From a virus: DNA of 36,309 nucleotides. Under the pieces are notes generated by a model. The model did no database searches. It was not told where the DNA came from and saw nothing but the letters and a program-made list of their open reading frames with translations. Of this stretch, positions 15,556-21,826 are shown one piece after another. The first letter of the stretch is position 1; each line of letters begins with the position of its first letter. A program made the translations under genes and the position numbers. The stretch covers positions 1 through 36,309 of IMG/VR virus record IMGVR_UViG_3300021957_000131, one strand, 5' to 3'.

Positions 15556-15720
15556 ATCAACTCTCCAGGGGGTGAAGCATATAAGTCTATCTGGGGCAGT
15601 CCAGCAATATAGCAAGTCTTATGCGAATCTTTATAGCAGGGCGAGGCTATCTAGTTTACATCTAAAGCTCTGTATTTTGTATGAGCAGTATATATATACC
15701 CCCACCACCCCCCCATGGCA
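15556..15720 (+). ncRNA. candidate structured non-coding RNA
   Basis: The segment is richer in G+C than its surroundings and lies directly after the rightward promoter. Pairings visible by eye: CCA plus GGGGGTG (15565-15574) with CACCCCC (15706-15712) and TGG (15716-15718), closing the whole element; GCATATAAG (15577-15585) with CTTATGC (15618-15624), two bases bulged; inside it CTGG (15591-15594) with CCAG (15601-15604); ATAGC (15633-15637) with GCTAT (15646-15650); GCTC (15667-15670) with GAGC (15683-15686); and a 12-base palindrome at 15688-15699. An alternative helix pairs CTCCAG (15563-15568) with CTGGGG (15591-15596), which could make a switch. The family is not known to me. It might be a regulatory RNA, an origin primer RNA or a leader. 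No energy calculation was made. Confidence 0.5.
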
Positions 15721-15886
15721 CATATGTACCTACCTTATAATGATTCTAATTAGCAACTAAATATATATATAGATATTATATATAATTATTATACTTAAAT
15801 AGCTTTAAATATCTTCCTAGTTTACAGAGATAACAAGATTATCAAGCTTTATAAAGATAAGATAAAAACCCTCAAACAATCTCTAA

Positions 15887-15957
15887 AAATCTCAAGCTTA
15901 CCAACACTAATAACAATATTTCAATACCTCAAAAACCCTTGCCAAATCTCAAGCTTA
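15887..15957 (+). repeat. pair of 14-bp direct repeats (iteron-like)
   Basis: AAATCTCAAGCTTA occurs exactly at 15887-15900 and 15944-15957, start-to-start distance 57 bases, each followed by a CAAC within two bases. A weaker relative, ATCAAGCTTTA, lies at 15841. They could bind a replication or regulatory protein. Confidence 0.5.
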
Positions 15958-15962
15958 ACAAC

Positions 15963-16008
15963 CTAGAATTTTTGAAACTGGGTCGACCCTTTATAGCTTT
16001 AATTCTAG
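15963..16008. repeat. nested inverted repeat around GGGTCGACCC
   Basis: CTAGAATT (15963-15970) and AATTCTAG (16001-16008) are inverted copies flanking a perfect 10-base palindrome GGGTCGACCC (15980-15989). The two centres of symmetry are one base apart. This can form a cruciform or a bound dimer site and lies two bases before the DnaA box. Confidence 0.55.
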
Positions 16009-16010
16009 CC

Positions 16011-16019
16011 TGTGGATAA
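16011..16019 (-). promoter_or_regulatory. DnaA box
   Basis: The minus strand reads TTATCCACA, a perfect match to the bacterial DnaA box consensus, in non-coding AT-rich sequence beside a cruciform-like repeat. Host DnaA binding here would fit origin use or control of the early promoter. A single box can be chance, but its setting argues otherwise. Confidence 0.55.
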
Positions 16020-16248
16020 CTTTAATTATTATGTTGCAATATCTTTTTATTTATTGCAGACCTTTTTTATAAATTTTTATAAGTTTTTAAGCTTAATTTC
16101 TTTTTATATCTTTTATATTTGATTTGCTTTGATTTGCTAAAATAAGCTAATTTTAAGCATATTCTAAAAAGTACTTTTTTGTCGCACCCTAAATCGTCTA
16201 TTATTGTTATATATCAAGCCTTATTTAAGCATCAACTAAAAGTTGTAT

Positions 16249-16277
16249 TTGATTATTTTATTATCTTAAATTATAAC
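16249..16277 (+). promoter_or_regulatory. early promoter, rightward
   Basis: TTGATT (16249-16254, four of six), 17 bases, TATAAC (16272-16277, five of six). The start is predicted at 16284-16285, the A of the ATG of the first early gene, so this message may also be leaderless. Confidence 0.5.
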
Positions 16278-16284
16278 TTTATTC

Positions 16285-16515
16285 ATGAAAACAAAAATAA
16301 CATTTGAAATAACAAAGCATAATTACAAAGCATTTGGAATTCAAAACAATCGAGAATTTAGAAAATATAAATCTAGAGCCTTAAAAGATTTAAATAATAA
16401 TTCTTTGATATTTCAAAAATATTACAAGCCAGTCAAATCAAGCATATATAATTCGATTAACCAATCAATTCAAGGTGGTAAATCTAAAAATGCTAGATAC
16501 AACCATAGCTTGTAA
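16285..16515 (+). CDS. early basic protein, 76 aa
   Basis: First gene of the rightward unit, 76 residues, rich in Lys and Asn, with no family that I recognise. The N-terminal KITFEITKHNYKAFGI looks like a strand followed by a helix. There is no ribosome site before the ATG; instead a promoter ends just before it. First-expressed basic small proteins of phages often take over host functions, but nothing in this sequence proves that. Confidence 0.55.
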   Translation: MKTKITFEITKHNYKAFGIQNNREFRKYKSRALKDLNNNSLIFQKYYKPVKSSIYNSINQSIQGGKSKNARYNHSL

Positions 16516-16564
16516 TAAGTAAACAACACAAGATTTTTAATTAAATCTTACAACTGGAGGTAGA

Positions 16565-16696
16565 ATGTACCATATAATTTTATGGTTAAGTTTAATTTTT
16601 GGAAGTGTTTTTTCAATAATTAATAATGAAATATATTTAAGCTTGAGTTTATTCTTAATATTTGCGATAAATGTAGCTTATAATTTTACAAAATAA
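16565..16696 (+). CDS. 43-aa membrane protein with two predicted spans
   Basis: ATG at 16565 with a strong GGAGG site at the usual distance. The product is hydrophobic nearly throughout: IILWLSLIFGSVFSII, a short polar turn (NNEIY), then LSLSLFLIFAINVAY, so a helical hairpin in the membrane is likely. It is too short to appear among longer ORFs but has the same leader module as its neighbours (ACAACTGGAGGT), which supports expression. An early membrane peptide could act in superinfection exclusion or host membrane control; this is a guess. Confidence 0.6.
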   Translation: MYHIILWLSLIFGSVFSIINNEIYLSLSLFLIFAINVAYNFTK

Positions 16697-16720
16697 ATAA
16701 TAACAACTGGAGGTTGATAA

Positions 16721-16939
16721 ATGGTAAATATAACAAATAGTGAATTTGCAATAATAAAAGCAATATTAAAAGTAGTTAGTGATAAATGCAATTATTATTG
16801 GGAAAGTGAAAACGATATAGATTATGACAAAGAAGAAGCTAATAATTATATTGATTTAAAAAAAGACTTAGAATATCATATAGAATTAAAAAGATATAAA
16901 GATGTTGATTTAATGAAATTATTATACGAATTAAAATAA
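16721..16939 (+). CDS. early acidic protein, 72 aa
   Basis: Seventy-two residues, helical and charged (ATG follows an ACAACTGGAGGT leader). The start reads MVNITNSEFAIIKAILKVVS, and there is a YYWESENDIDYDKEE acidic stretch in the middle. I do not recognise a family. The even spacing and shared leader with the genes on both sides suggest one early operon. Confidence 0.6.
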   Translation: MVNITNSEFAIIKAILKVVSDKCNYYWESENDIDYDKEEANNYIDLKKDLEYHIELKRYKDVDLMKLLYELK

Positions 16940-16960
16940 TACAACCAATAGGAGAAAAAA

Positions 16961-17209
16961 ATGTTAAGCAGAAAATACTATAAAAAACTAGCAGAAATAT
17001 TTAAAAATGGATATGTTGAAAGTTATAAAAATACATATGAGAAATATCAAGGATTTGATGGAAATCTAATAGGTTGTTATATTGCAGATATGCAATGGGA
17101 ATTGATTAGATTTTTAAAAGAAGATAATCCTAGATTTGATGAAGATACTTTTTTAAAAGCTATGGAAATCGATTTTACAAAATTAAAAAAAGAACTAGAT
17201 AAAGAATAA
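16961..17209 (+). CDS. early protein with MLSRKYYKKLAEI motif, 82 aa
   Basis: Eighty-two residues. The start (LSRKYYKKLAEIFKNGY) and a later DNPRFDEDTFLKAMEID resemble a small helical family common in phages and plasmids whose members have a DNPRFD motif near the end; I know no function for it. An AGGAG site precedes the ATG. It is probably co-transcribed with its neighbours. Confidence 0.65.
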   Translation: MLSRKYYKKLAEIFKNGYVESYKNTYEKYQGFDGNLIGCYIADMQWELIRFLKEDNPRFDEDTFLKAMEIDFTKLKKELDKE

Positions 17210-17231
17210 TAACAATACAACTGGAGGTAGT

Positions 17232-17960
17232 ATGGTAAAATTAAATTTAGAATATAAAAAACCAGTCAAGCTAACATTTAAAACTGGAAATCCTAAGACT
17301 GATAAAAACTTAAAACAGGAATATAATAAATACTGGATACTTAGATTAAATCTAGCCCCTTATACAATTAGTGGTTACAATGTGTGTCCTAGTGCAAGTA
17401 AGGGTTGTGCTGAAAGTTGTTTGCATACTGCAGGAAATCCAGTATTTCAAAAACAAAAAGACCTAGGAAGGATTAATAGAACTAGATATTATATGCAAGA
17501 CAGGGTTGAATTTCTTAAACAACTTATAAAAGAAATACGAAACCATGAAATCTATTGTAGCAAAAATGGATTTAAACCAGTAGTGAGATTGAATACAACC
17601 TCTGATATACCATGGGAAATTCATGGAATTTTTGAGTTGTTTCCTAATATAACTTTTTATGATTATACTAAAATAAAAAAGCGAGTAATAAAATATTTAA
17701 ATAATATGTATCCAAAAAATTATCACTTGACATTTAGTATGCATGAAACTAATTATGATGATTGCATGGAGGTATTAAATAAGGGTGGCAATGTTGCAAT
17801 GGTATTCAGAAATAATTTACCAGAAAATTATAAAGGTTTTCAAGTGGTGAATGGTGATGAAAGCGACTTGAGATTTTTAGACCCACGAAATACAATCGTA
17901 GGTTTAAAAGCTAAAGGCAAGGCAAAAAAAGATACTACTGGATTTGTAGTAAATAGTTAA
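17232..17960 (+). CDS. GP88-like phage protein with conserved cysteine cluster
   Basis: A 242-residue protein. The start TGNPKTDKN, LNLAPYTISGYNVCPSASKGCAESCL and the following RINRTRYYMQDRVEFLKQLIKEI match the pattern I recall for the GP88 family, first seen in mycobacteriophages and common in marine phages. Cys52, Cys59 and Cys63 form a CxxxxxxCxxxC cluster that could hold a metal or Fe-S centre. Later conserved-looking segments are RLNTTSDIPWEI, FYDYTKIKKRV and HLTFSMHETN, which resemble a TIM-barrel-like layout. The enzymatic activity is unknown. It carries the repeated GGAGGT leader. Confidence 0.7.
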   Translation: MVKLNLEYKKPVKLTFKTGNPKTDKNLKQEYNKYWILRLNLAPYTISGYNVCPSASKGCAESCLHTAGNPVFQKQKDLGRINRTRYYMQDRVEFLKQLIKEIRNHEIYCSKNGFKPVVRLNTTSDIPWEIHGIFELFPNITFYDYTKIKKRVIKYLNNMYPKNYHLTFSMHETNYDDCMEVLNKGGNVAMVFRNNLPENYKGFQVVNGDESDLRFLDPRNTIVGLKAKGKAKKDTTGFVVNS

Positions 17961-17982
17961 ACAATAAACAACTGGAGGTTGA

Positions 17983-18171
17983 ATGATACAACTACTATAC
18001 GAAACTAAAAAAGAACTAAAAGAAAATGTTGGTAAGGAATTAAATTATATTGAAACATCTTTTTTTGGTGAGGAATATAAATCAACTGGTACTATTACAG
18101 GGTGCAATAAAAAAAGAAGTTGGTTTGCAAATGTAATAATGCAAGATGATAAAATAATAAAAGTAAAATAA
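17983..18171 (+). CDS. small early protein, 62 aa
   Basis: Sixty-two residues, ATG after ACAACTGGAGGTTGA. It alternates strand-like stretches (IETSFFGEEYKSTGTITGC, WFANVIMQDDKIIKVK) and looks like a tiny beta barrel, perhaps nucleic-acid or protein binding. No family recognised. Confidence 0.55.
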   Translation: MIQLLYETKKELKENVGKELNYIETSFFGEEYKSTGTITGCNKKRSWFANVIMQDDKIIKVK

Positions 18172-18185
18172 CAATAGGAGGTTGA

Positions 18186-18338
18186 GTGAGTAAAAAACTA
18201 TTTGAAGTATGGAAGAAATTAAAAACAATAGATAATAGAGAAAGTGTTTTAAAATCTTTTAAAAGAAATAATAAAAAATTATATATTATTTTTAAAAAAA
18301 TACATATAGAAAATAGTATAAAAGAATTATGTAAATAA
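18186..18338 (+). CDS. 50-aa basic protein, GTG start
   Basis: A GTG start with AGGAGG at the right distance opens a 50-codon frame ending TAA at 18336-18338. The product is very Lys/Ile-rich and helical (KKLFEVWKKLKTI, then VLKSFKRNNKKLYIIFKKIH). No family is recognised. The leader module (ACAATAGGAGGTTGA) is a variant of the one used by the preceding genes, which is the main reason to accept this small gene. Confidence 0.5.
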   Translation: MSKKLFEVWKKLKTIDNRESVLKSFKRNNKKLYIIFKKIHIENSIKELCK

Positions 18339-18396
18339 CATAATCTTGCCATAATTATTTGGTAAGCAATAATAACAATAACAAATAGGAGTTAAG

Positions 18397-18567
18397 ATGT
18401 TTAAAAAAGAGATGAGTATAAAAGAGTTTATTGAACAACCAGAAATCAAAACCTTAATTGATAAAGGTATGATGACTGTTAACGCAATAGATGAACAAGA
18501 AGAAATCATTGATGAGAATGTTGATGAATTTGTAGATGAAATAAATAAAACTGGTAAACTAATATAG
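18397..18567 (+). CDS. 56-aa acidic early protein
   Basis: ATG at 18397 after ATAGGAG; 56 residues ending TAG at 18565. The sequence is acidic and helical (MSIKEFIEQPEIKTLIDKGM, then DEQEEIIDENVDEFVDEINK). Strong negative charge on a short helical protein is typical of phage inhibitors and DNA mimics, though nothing more supports that here. The next gene starts nine bases on. Confidence 0.55.
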   Translation: MFKKEMSIKEFIEQPEIKTLIDKGMMTVNAIDEQEEIIDENVDEFVDEINKTGKLI

Positions 18568-18575
18568 GAGGAGTA

Positions 18576-18845
18576 ATGAAAAAATATAATCAATACACTT
18601 TAGAAAATCATTTTAAAATTCTAGAGATACAGACTGGCAGAAAAAATCCATGTGATATAATGGAATTTTTAGAAGAGCAATATTATTCTGTATCAAAAGA
18701 AAAGTATGTTAAATATAAAGACATGGACATCACACACTTGATAAGAGTTATGTTGAATGCAAGTGCAGATGTTGAAGACAATAGACTAGAAGTAATAAGA
18801 CTAAGAAAAAAAATAAGTAAACTAACTAAAGCATTGGAGGACTAA
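18576..18845 (+). CDS. hypothetical early protein, 89 aa
   Basis: Eighty-nine residues with ribosome site TAGGAGG. Mostly helical: YTLENHFKILEIQTGRKNPCDIMEFLEEQ, then a C-terminal coiled-coil-like helix (RLEVIRLRKKISKLTKALED). No family recognised. Its stop shares one base with the ATG of the next gene, so they are translated together. Confidence 0.6.
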   Translation: MKKYNQYTLENHFKILEIQTGRKNPCDIMEFLEEQYYSVSKEKYVKYKDMDITHLIRVMLNASADVEDNRLEVIRLRKKISKLTKALED

Positions 18846-19150
18846 TGAAACTATTTACTAAAGCACAAAGAGATAAGTTGATTAAGAACCATGGAGAGAA
18901 TGAGAATGCAGAAAAAACTACTGAACATAAGGTAGTAGTAAAACTTTTTAATCCAGTTGGTATTGGTACATGGTACTTAACAGAATTAAATCCATATACT
19001 AATGTTGCATTTGGGTTAGCTGACTTGCATGAAAAAGAAATAGGTTATGTAGATATAGCTGAACTTGAAAACTTAAAACTTCCAATGGGTTTAAAGATTG
19101 AAAGAGATAGATATACCAAGATAGATAAAACATTAAAGGAGTTATTATAA
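18845..19150 (+). CDS. DUF2958-like single-domain protein, 101 aa
   Basis: A 101-residue protein. It opens with KLFTKAQRDKLIKNHGEN and has VVVKLFNPVGIGTWYLTELNPYTNVAFGLADLHEKEIGYVDIAELENL, which closely follows the pattern I recall for the DUF2958 family (PD-like KLF-P-GA-TWLLTE-DP-D---FGLCDLG-PELGYV). That family is frequent on plasmids and phages and its function is unknown. The protein length is close to the usual 100 or so. GGAGG precedes the ATG, and its stop overlaps the next start. Confidence 0.65.
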   Translation: MKLFTKAQRDKLIKNHGENENAEKTTEHKVVVKLFNPVGIGTWYLTELNPYTNVAFGLADLHEKEIGYVDIAELENLKLPMGLKIERDRYTKIDKTLKELL

Positions 19151-19371
19151 TGAGTGATAAAAAAGAATATAACTTTGTAAGTAAACCATATGATAAAACT
19201 ACTGAACAACTTGATGAAGTTATTGAAAGCAGAGGATATAAGAAAGCAGTTAAAAGTTTTCAAGTTAAATATCCTAAACTTAAAACAGTAGATGTATGGT
19301 GGGTTAAAAATGGAATGGAAATATATAAAGAACAGAAACTTCCAATGGGTAGAAAGAAAAAGCTAGGATAA
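19150..19371 (+). CDS. hypothetical early protein, 73 aa
   Basis: Seventy-three residues, helical and basic, with NFVSKPYDKTTEQLDEVIES at the start and WWVKNGMEIYKEQKLPMGRKKKLG at the end. The phrase KLPMG also occurs in the preceding gene (LKLPMGLKI), possibly a coincidence. No family recognised. Its start overlaps the upstream stop; AGGAG precedes the ATG. Confidence 0.6.
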   Translation: MSDKKEYNFVSKPYDKTTEQLDEVIESRGYKKAVKSFQVKYPKLKTVDVWWVKNGMEIYKEQKLPMGRKKKLG

Positions 19372-19374
19372 TAT

Positions 19375-19476
19375 ATGATAGAAATAATTATAGACGCACC
19401 AATGGAATTACAAATATTAATTTTGTTTGGTTTGGTTATGATAGTAAGGAGTATGTTTACAAAGGAGGATAAATGA
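19375..19476 (+). CDS. 33-aa membrane peptide
   Basis: ATG at 19375; the product is MIEIIIDAPMELQ, then a hydrophobic span (ILILFGLVMIVRSM), then FTKEDK. One transmembrane helix is likely. The stop TGA overlaps the next ATG (ATGA), and its end contains that gene's ribosome site (AAAGGAGG). No good ribosome site lies before its own ATG (AGCTAGGATAAT), so expression is less sure. Confidence 0.45.
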   Translation: MIEIIIDAPMELQILILFGLVMIVRSMFTKEDK

Positions 19477-19778
19477 AAAGACTAATAGATATAACACAAA
19501 AGGATATTATAAATGGTGTTCAAGGTGATTGCAATAGATGTGCAGTTGCTTTAGCATTAAGAAGAGAATATAAAACTGATGATGTTGAAGTTACTATTGC
19601 AGATGGAAGTTATGTTTCATTATGTATTGGTAAAAATGAACTTAATATAACTACTTATATGGACAATGATTTATTAGATTTTATAGATTTATATGACAGT
19701 TATAATAAATTTGATTCTGATTATAAAGGTAGAGAACATAAGATACCTAAACCATTTACATTGGAGGTAGTTGAATGA
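19473..19778 (+). CDS. conserved phage hypothetical protein, 101 aa
   Basis: A 101-residue protein with an ITQKDIINGVQGDCNRCAVALAL start. I have seen this motif (T-E-I--G--GDC--CP-ALAL) in short phage proteins of many hosts, followed as here by beta strands and a C-terminal HKIPKPFTLEV that matches the PF-F-L ending. The Cys pair in GDCNRCA could bind metal or be structural. No function is known to me. The ATG has AAAGGAGG upstream. Confidence 0.65.
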   Translation: MKRLIDITQKDIINGVQGDCNRCAVALALRREYKTDDVEVTIADGSYVSLCIGKNELNITTYMDNDLLDFIDLYDSYNKFDSDYKGREHKIPKPFTLEVVE

Positions 19779-20011
19779 AAGAACTAAAGTTTGAAATGAA
19801 GTTGGTAAAAATATTAGAACTATTGCATGAACAGAAAACAAGAGTGATAGAAGATAAACCTATACTCTATACTAACTTGTCAGATATTTATCAGAGAGTA
19901 GAAATACTTTATGATACAATTAAAAACAATCAATACACACCAGAATATTATGGTGTTAAGGGTACAATGGCTATAGGAACAAACACAGAACAGAAAGGAA
20001 ACAATGACTGA
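19775..20011 (+). CDS. hypothetical early protein, 78 aa
   Basis: Seventy-eight residues, helical in the first half (KELKFEMKLVKILELLHEQKTRV), then YTNLSDIYQRVEILYDTIKNNQYTPEYYGVKGTMAIG. No family recognised. It overlaps its neighbours by four and eight bases; TTGGAGG precedes the ATG. Confidence 0.6.
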   Translation: MKELKFEMKLVKILELLHEQKTRVIEDKPILYTNLSDIYQRVEILYDTIKNNQYTPEYYGVKGTMAIGTNTEQKGNND

Positions 20012-20198
20012 ACAAAGTAAGATACATATAATATTAAGAAAATTAAATAAGTATGGTAGAGATTTATATTATGTAGTTAATAAGGATGACTGTTGGTTGC
20101 CAGTTATATATGGGCAAGAAGCATTGACTAAACATAACATAGATTATTTAAAGATGACTAATAGATTTTCATTTGAATTAGAAAGAGAAGAACTATAA
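20004..20198 (+). CDS. hypothetical early protein, 64 aa
   Basis: Sixty-four residues with IHIILRKLNKYGRDLYYVVN and DDCWLPVIYGQEAL. It has the layout of a tiny strand-helix fold and no known motif. AAAGGAAAC precedes the ATG. Its last base is the first of the next start codon. Confidence 0.55.
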   Translation: MTEQSKIHIILRKLNKYGRDLYYVVNKDDCWLPVIYGQEALTKHNIDYLKMTNRFSFELEREEL

Positions 20199-20374
20199 TG
20201 TACTTTATAATTTTTAAAAAGAAAAAAGATAAAGACTATAGATTGTTTACTAACACAATATTCTCTCAAGAGAAAAATGCTGAAGAGTTTGGTAGAAAAA
20301 GTATGAAGAGAACTGAAGAATTTAAAGTAGTAGAATATACAACTGAAAACTTAGATGATTATTGGTATACATAG
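20198..20374 (+). CDS. 58-aa hypothetical protein
   Basis: ATG at 20198, overlapping the upstream stop (TAATG), and stop TAG at 20372. The product starts MYFIIFKKKKDKDYRLFTNTIFSQEKNAEEFGRK and ends in DDYWYT. It resembles the small strand-helix proteins around it, in which a basic strand is followed by a helix with an EEF-like motif. It has AGAAGAAC upstream, so translation is probably coupled. It closes the first early cluster; a 230-base gap follows. Confidence 0.55.
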   Translation: MYFIIFKKKKDKDYRLFTNTIFSQEKNAEEFGRKSMKRTEEFKVVEYTTENLDDYWYT

Positions 20375-20457
20375 TTATATAGATATTAAGATATGTGTAA
20401 TAGTATTATTATTAATAACCCTAAAGATTTTATATATATACTTATACCAGAAATTTT

Positions 20458-20479
20458 TAGATGTATAAGAGAACATCTA
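20458..20479 (+). other. perfect 7-bp hairpin in the intergenic gap
   Basis: TAGATGT (20458-20464) and ACATCTA (20473-20479) flank eight bases in the 230-base gap between the first and second early clusters. No T run follows, so it is not a standard terminator. It may be the 3' end of the first early message after processing. Confidence 0.4.
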
Positions 20480-20538
20480 CAAAACATTATATAGGTGTGA
20501 CAACTAATCGCATCCTATTGTTGAAACAAAATTCTTGG

Positions 20539-20567
20539 TTGACATATTGTTGCCACAATTATATTGT
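20539..20567 (+). promoter_or_regulatory. promoter for the second early cluster
   Basis: TTGACA (20539-20544, perfect), 17 bases, TATTGT (20562-20567, four of six). The start is near 20574, about 30 bases before the ATG of the gene at 20605, which has its own AAAGGAG. Confidence 0.6.
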
Positions 20568-20604
20568 AGACCAGAATATATAAATAAAAAAACAAAGGAG
20601 TAAA

Positions 20605-20814
20605 ATGTTATTTATTAAATGCAAAGTACAAGGTGAGCCAATGTTCACTTGCGATGTAGCTTGGACACAAGAACAAGCAGTTGACTTACTGAAAGAGTAT
20701 AGAGAAGATGATAGTATCAGTAAATATTCTCTATCAGATACAGAGGGTCAAGAAGGATTAATAAAAACATCTTTCAATACAACTAGATATAATAAATACA
20801 AAGGAGGAAAATAA
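20605..20814 (+). CDS. hypothetical protein, 69 aa
   Basis: Sixty-nine residues, first gene of the second early cluster, with an AAAGGAG site. FIKCKVQGEPMFTCDVAWTQEQAVDLLKEYRED reads as a strand hairpin followed by a helix. No family recognised. Confidence 0.6.
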   Translation: MLFIKCKVQGEPMFTCDVAWTQEQAVDLLKEYREDDSISKYSLSDTEGQEGLIKTSFNTTRYNKYKGGK

Positions 20815-20815
20815 T

Positions 20816-20968
20816 ATGACTGAACGAGAAAAAGAACTTGAAGAACAACTAAGAGAAATGAGTGTCAAGTTTATTAATGTTAAATCTAAAGCTGAAGATT
20901 TGATTGCTGATTTAAAACAAGCTGAGAAAGTTAGACTTAAATTAGTAGAACAATTAAGAGGTAAGTAA
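20816..20968 (+). CDS. 50-aa coiled-coil protein
   Basis: ATG at 20816 after AAAGGAGG, stop TAA at 20966. The entire product is one predicted amphipathic helix (MTEREKELEEQLREMSVKFI, then KSKAEDLIADLKQAEKVRLKLVEQLRGK), so it probably forms a coiled coil, perhaps a dimer or a regulator partner. It lies directly between two genes with no gap, which supports it as real. Confidence 0.6.
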   Translation: MTEREKELEEQLREMSVKFINVKSKAEDLIADLKQAEKVRLKLVEQLRGK

Positions 20969-21211
20969 ATGAAAACAACTAAAGAAATTAAAGACCATTT
21001 CAGTAAGGATGAAATAAAAATTCTTATTGAAATCATAAGAGGTAGACAAGACTTTGATGTTATGGAAACTGCTATCAAAGATTTTTATTCTAATGAGTAT
21101 GATAATGAGGACTACTCAGAGGGTGATGGAATACATACTGGTGATGAGTGGTTAAGAGAATACTTATTAGAAAAGTTAGAGTTTGATTTTGAAGTAGGAG
21201 GATTAATATAA
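20969..21211 (+). CDS. hypothetical protein, 80 aa, acidic
   Basis: Eighty residues, acidic, with DHFSKDEIKILIEIIRGRQDFDVMETAIKDFYSNEYDNEDYSEGDGIHTGDEWLREYLLEKLEF. The pattern suggests a helical protein with an acidic loop. No family recognised. Start immediately follows the upstream stop; stop overlaps the next ATG. Confidence 0.6.
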   Translation: MKTTKEIKDHFSKDEIKILIEIIRGRQDFDVMETAIKDFYSNEYDNEDYSEGDGIHTGDEWLREYLLEKLEFDFEVGGLI

Positions 21212-21453
21212 TGAGTGAGTATGAATATAAATATACAGAGCAATCAGTTGATGTAAGAGAGTGGACTATAACTTCACCTAGAAAATTAACTGAGGAAGAA
21301 GTACAAGAGATAGGAATGGATTGGGGTTCATTTACTGAAGGTGAAACTTCTATTGTAGAACATGAAGACTATCCTAAATGTAAAGTTGTATTCAATGGAA
21401 CTGAATATGGTGACGATACACAAATAGAAATAGAAGGAGATACAGCAGACTAA
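21211..21453 (+). CDS. hypothetical protein, 80 aa
   Basis: Eighty residues, beta-rich and acidic (YTEQSVDVREWTITSPRKLTEEEVQEIGM, then KCKVVFNGTEYGDDTQIEIEGD). A pattern of strand, helix and three strands. No family recognised. Preceded by AGTAGGAGG and overlapping the neighbours at both ends. Confidence 0.6.
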   Translation: MSEYEYKYTEQSVDVREWTITSPRKLTEEEVQEIGMDWGSFTEGETSIVEHEDYPKCKVVFNGTEYGDDTQIEIEGDTAD

Positions 21454-21608
21454 TGGAAAAGAAATATAGAACTAAAGTAAAACCAGATACAAGACCAGTC
21501 GGACAGTTAGCTTATGAGAAGCATTGGAGTGTAGAGGGTTTGATTAAATCATTAAACTATAAACAACAGGAGATAAACAAATGGCTAAAGTTAAACAGGC
21601 AATCATAG
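21453..21608 (+). CDS. 51-aa hypothetical protein
   Basis: ATG overlaps the previous stop (TAATG) and the frame ends at TAG 21606, overlapping the next gene by 28 bases. The product is basic with PDTRPVGQLAYEKHWSVEGLIKSLNYKQQEINKWLKLN, which looks like a helix-turn-helix-like pair of helices. AAGGAGAT upstream. No family recognised. Confidence 0.5.
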   Translation: MEKKYRTKVKPDTRPVGQLAYEKHWSVEGLIKSLNYKQQEINKWLKLNRQS

Positions 21609-21826
21609 ATGTACAAGAAGAAGTATTAGATATTGTAATGAGTAGAACTTCATTAGAACGAGGACATGAAACAATAAGTCTTCCAGAAGTACAAACTATT
21701 TTATTTAAAAAGTATTTTCATAAAGCAGATACTGGATACTTTCTAGATGAAACTGTAGTTAAGAATGCATACAACAAAGCAGTATATGAAAAAGAAAATG
21801 AGGAGGAGTATGATGAGTGTAGATGA
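21581..21826 (+). CDS. hypothetical protein, 81 aa
   Basis: Eighty-one residues with VKQAIIDVQEEVLDIVMSRTSLERGHETISLPEVQTILFKKYFHKADTGYFLDETVVKNAYNKAV, mostly helical. No family recognised. The GGAG at 21570-21573 serves its ATG, and its 3' end overlaps the next gene. Confidence 0.6.
   Translation: MAKVKQAIIDVQEEVLDIVMSRTSLERGHETISLPEVQTILFKKYFHKADTGYFLDETVVKNAYNKAVYEKENEEEYDECR

Larger units (their letters stand above)
15721..16284. other. AT-rich non-coding control region, putative replication origin
   Basis: About 560 bases with no credible ORF on either strand. It contains long A/T runs, several AAGCTT-centred sequences (about 15845, 15895, 15952 and 16090), a nested inverted repeat and a perfect DnaA box. 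Together with its place between divergent early and late units and next to a strong promoter, this is the best origin candidate in the window. The evidence is sequence pattern only. Confidence 0.5.

Noticed and set aside
15572-15760. 62-codon ORF with GTG start in the control region
   Set aside because: The G-rich stretch touches the GTG, leaving no proper spacing for a ribosome site. The product has no coherent pattern, and the bases take part in RNA pairing instead.
15841-16300. CRISPR-like or attachment-site repeats
   Set aside because: Only two exact copies of a 14-mer exist, with no regular spacers, no cas genes and no integrase; an iteron-like reading fits better.
17726-17755. TTGACA inside the GP88-like gene as promoter
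   Set aside because: At the correct spacing there is only TAATTA; a better -10 lies four bases too far.
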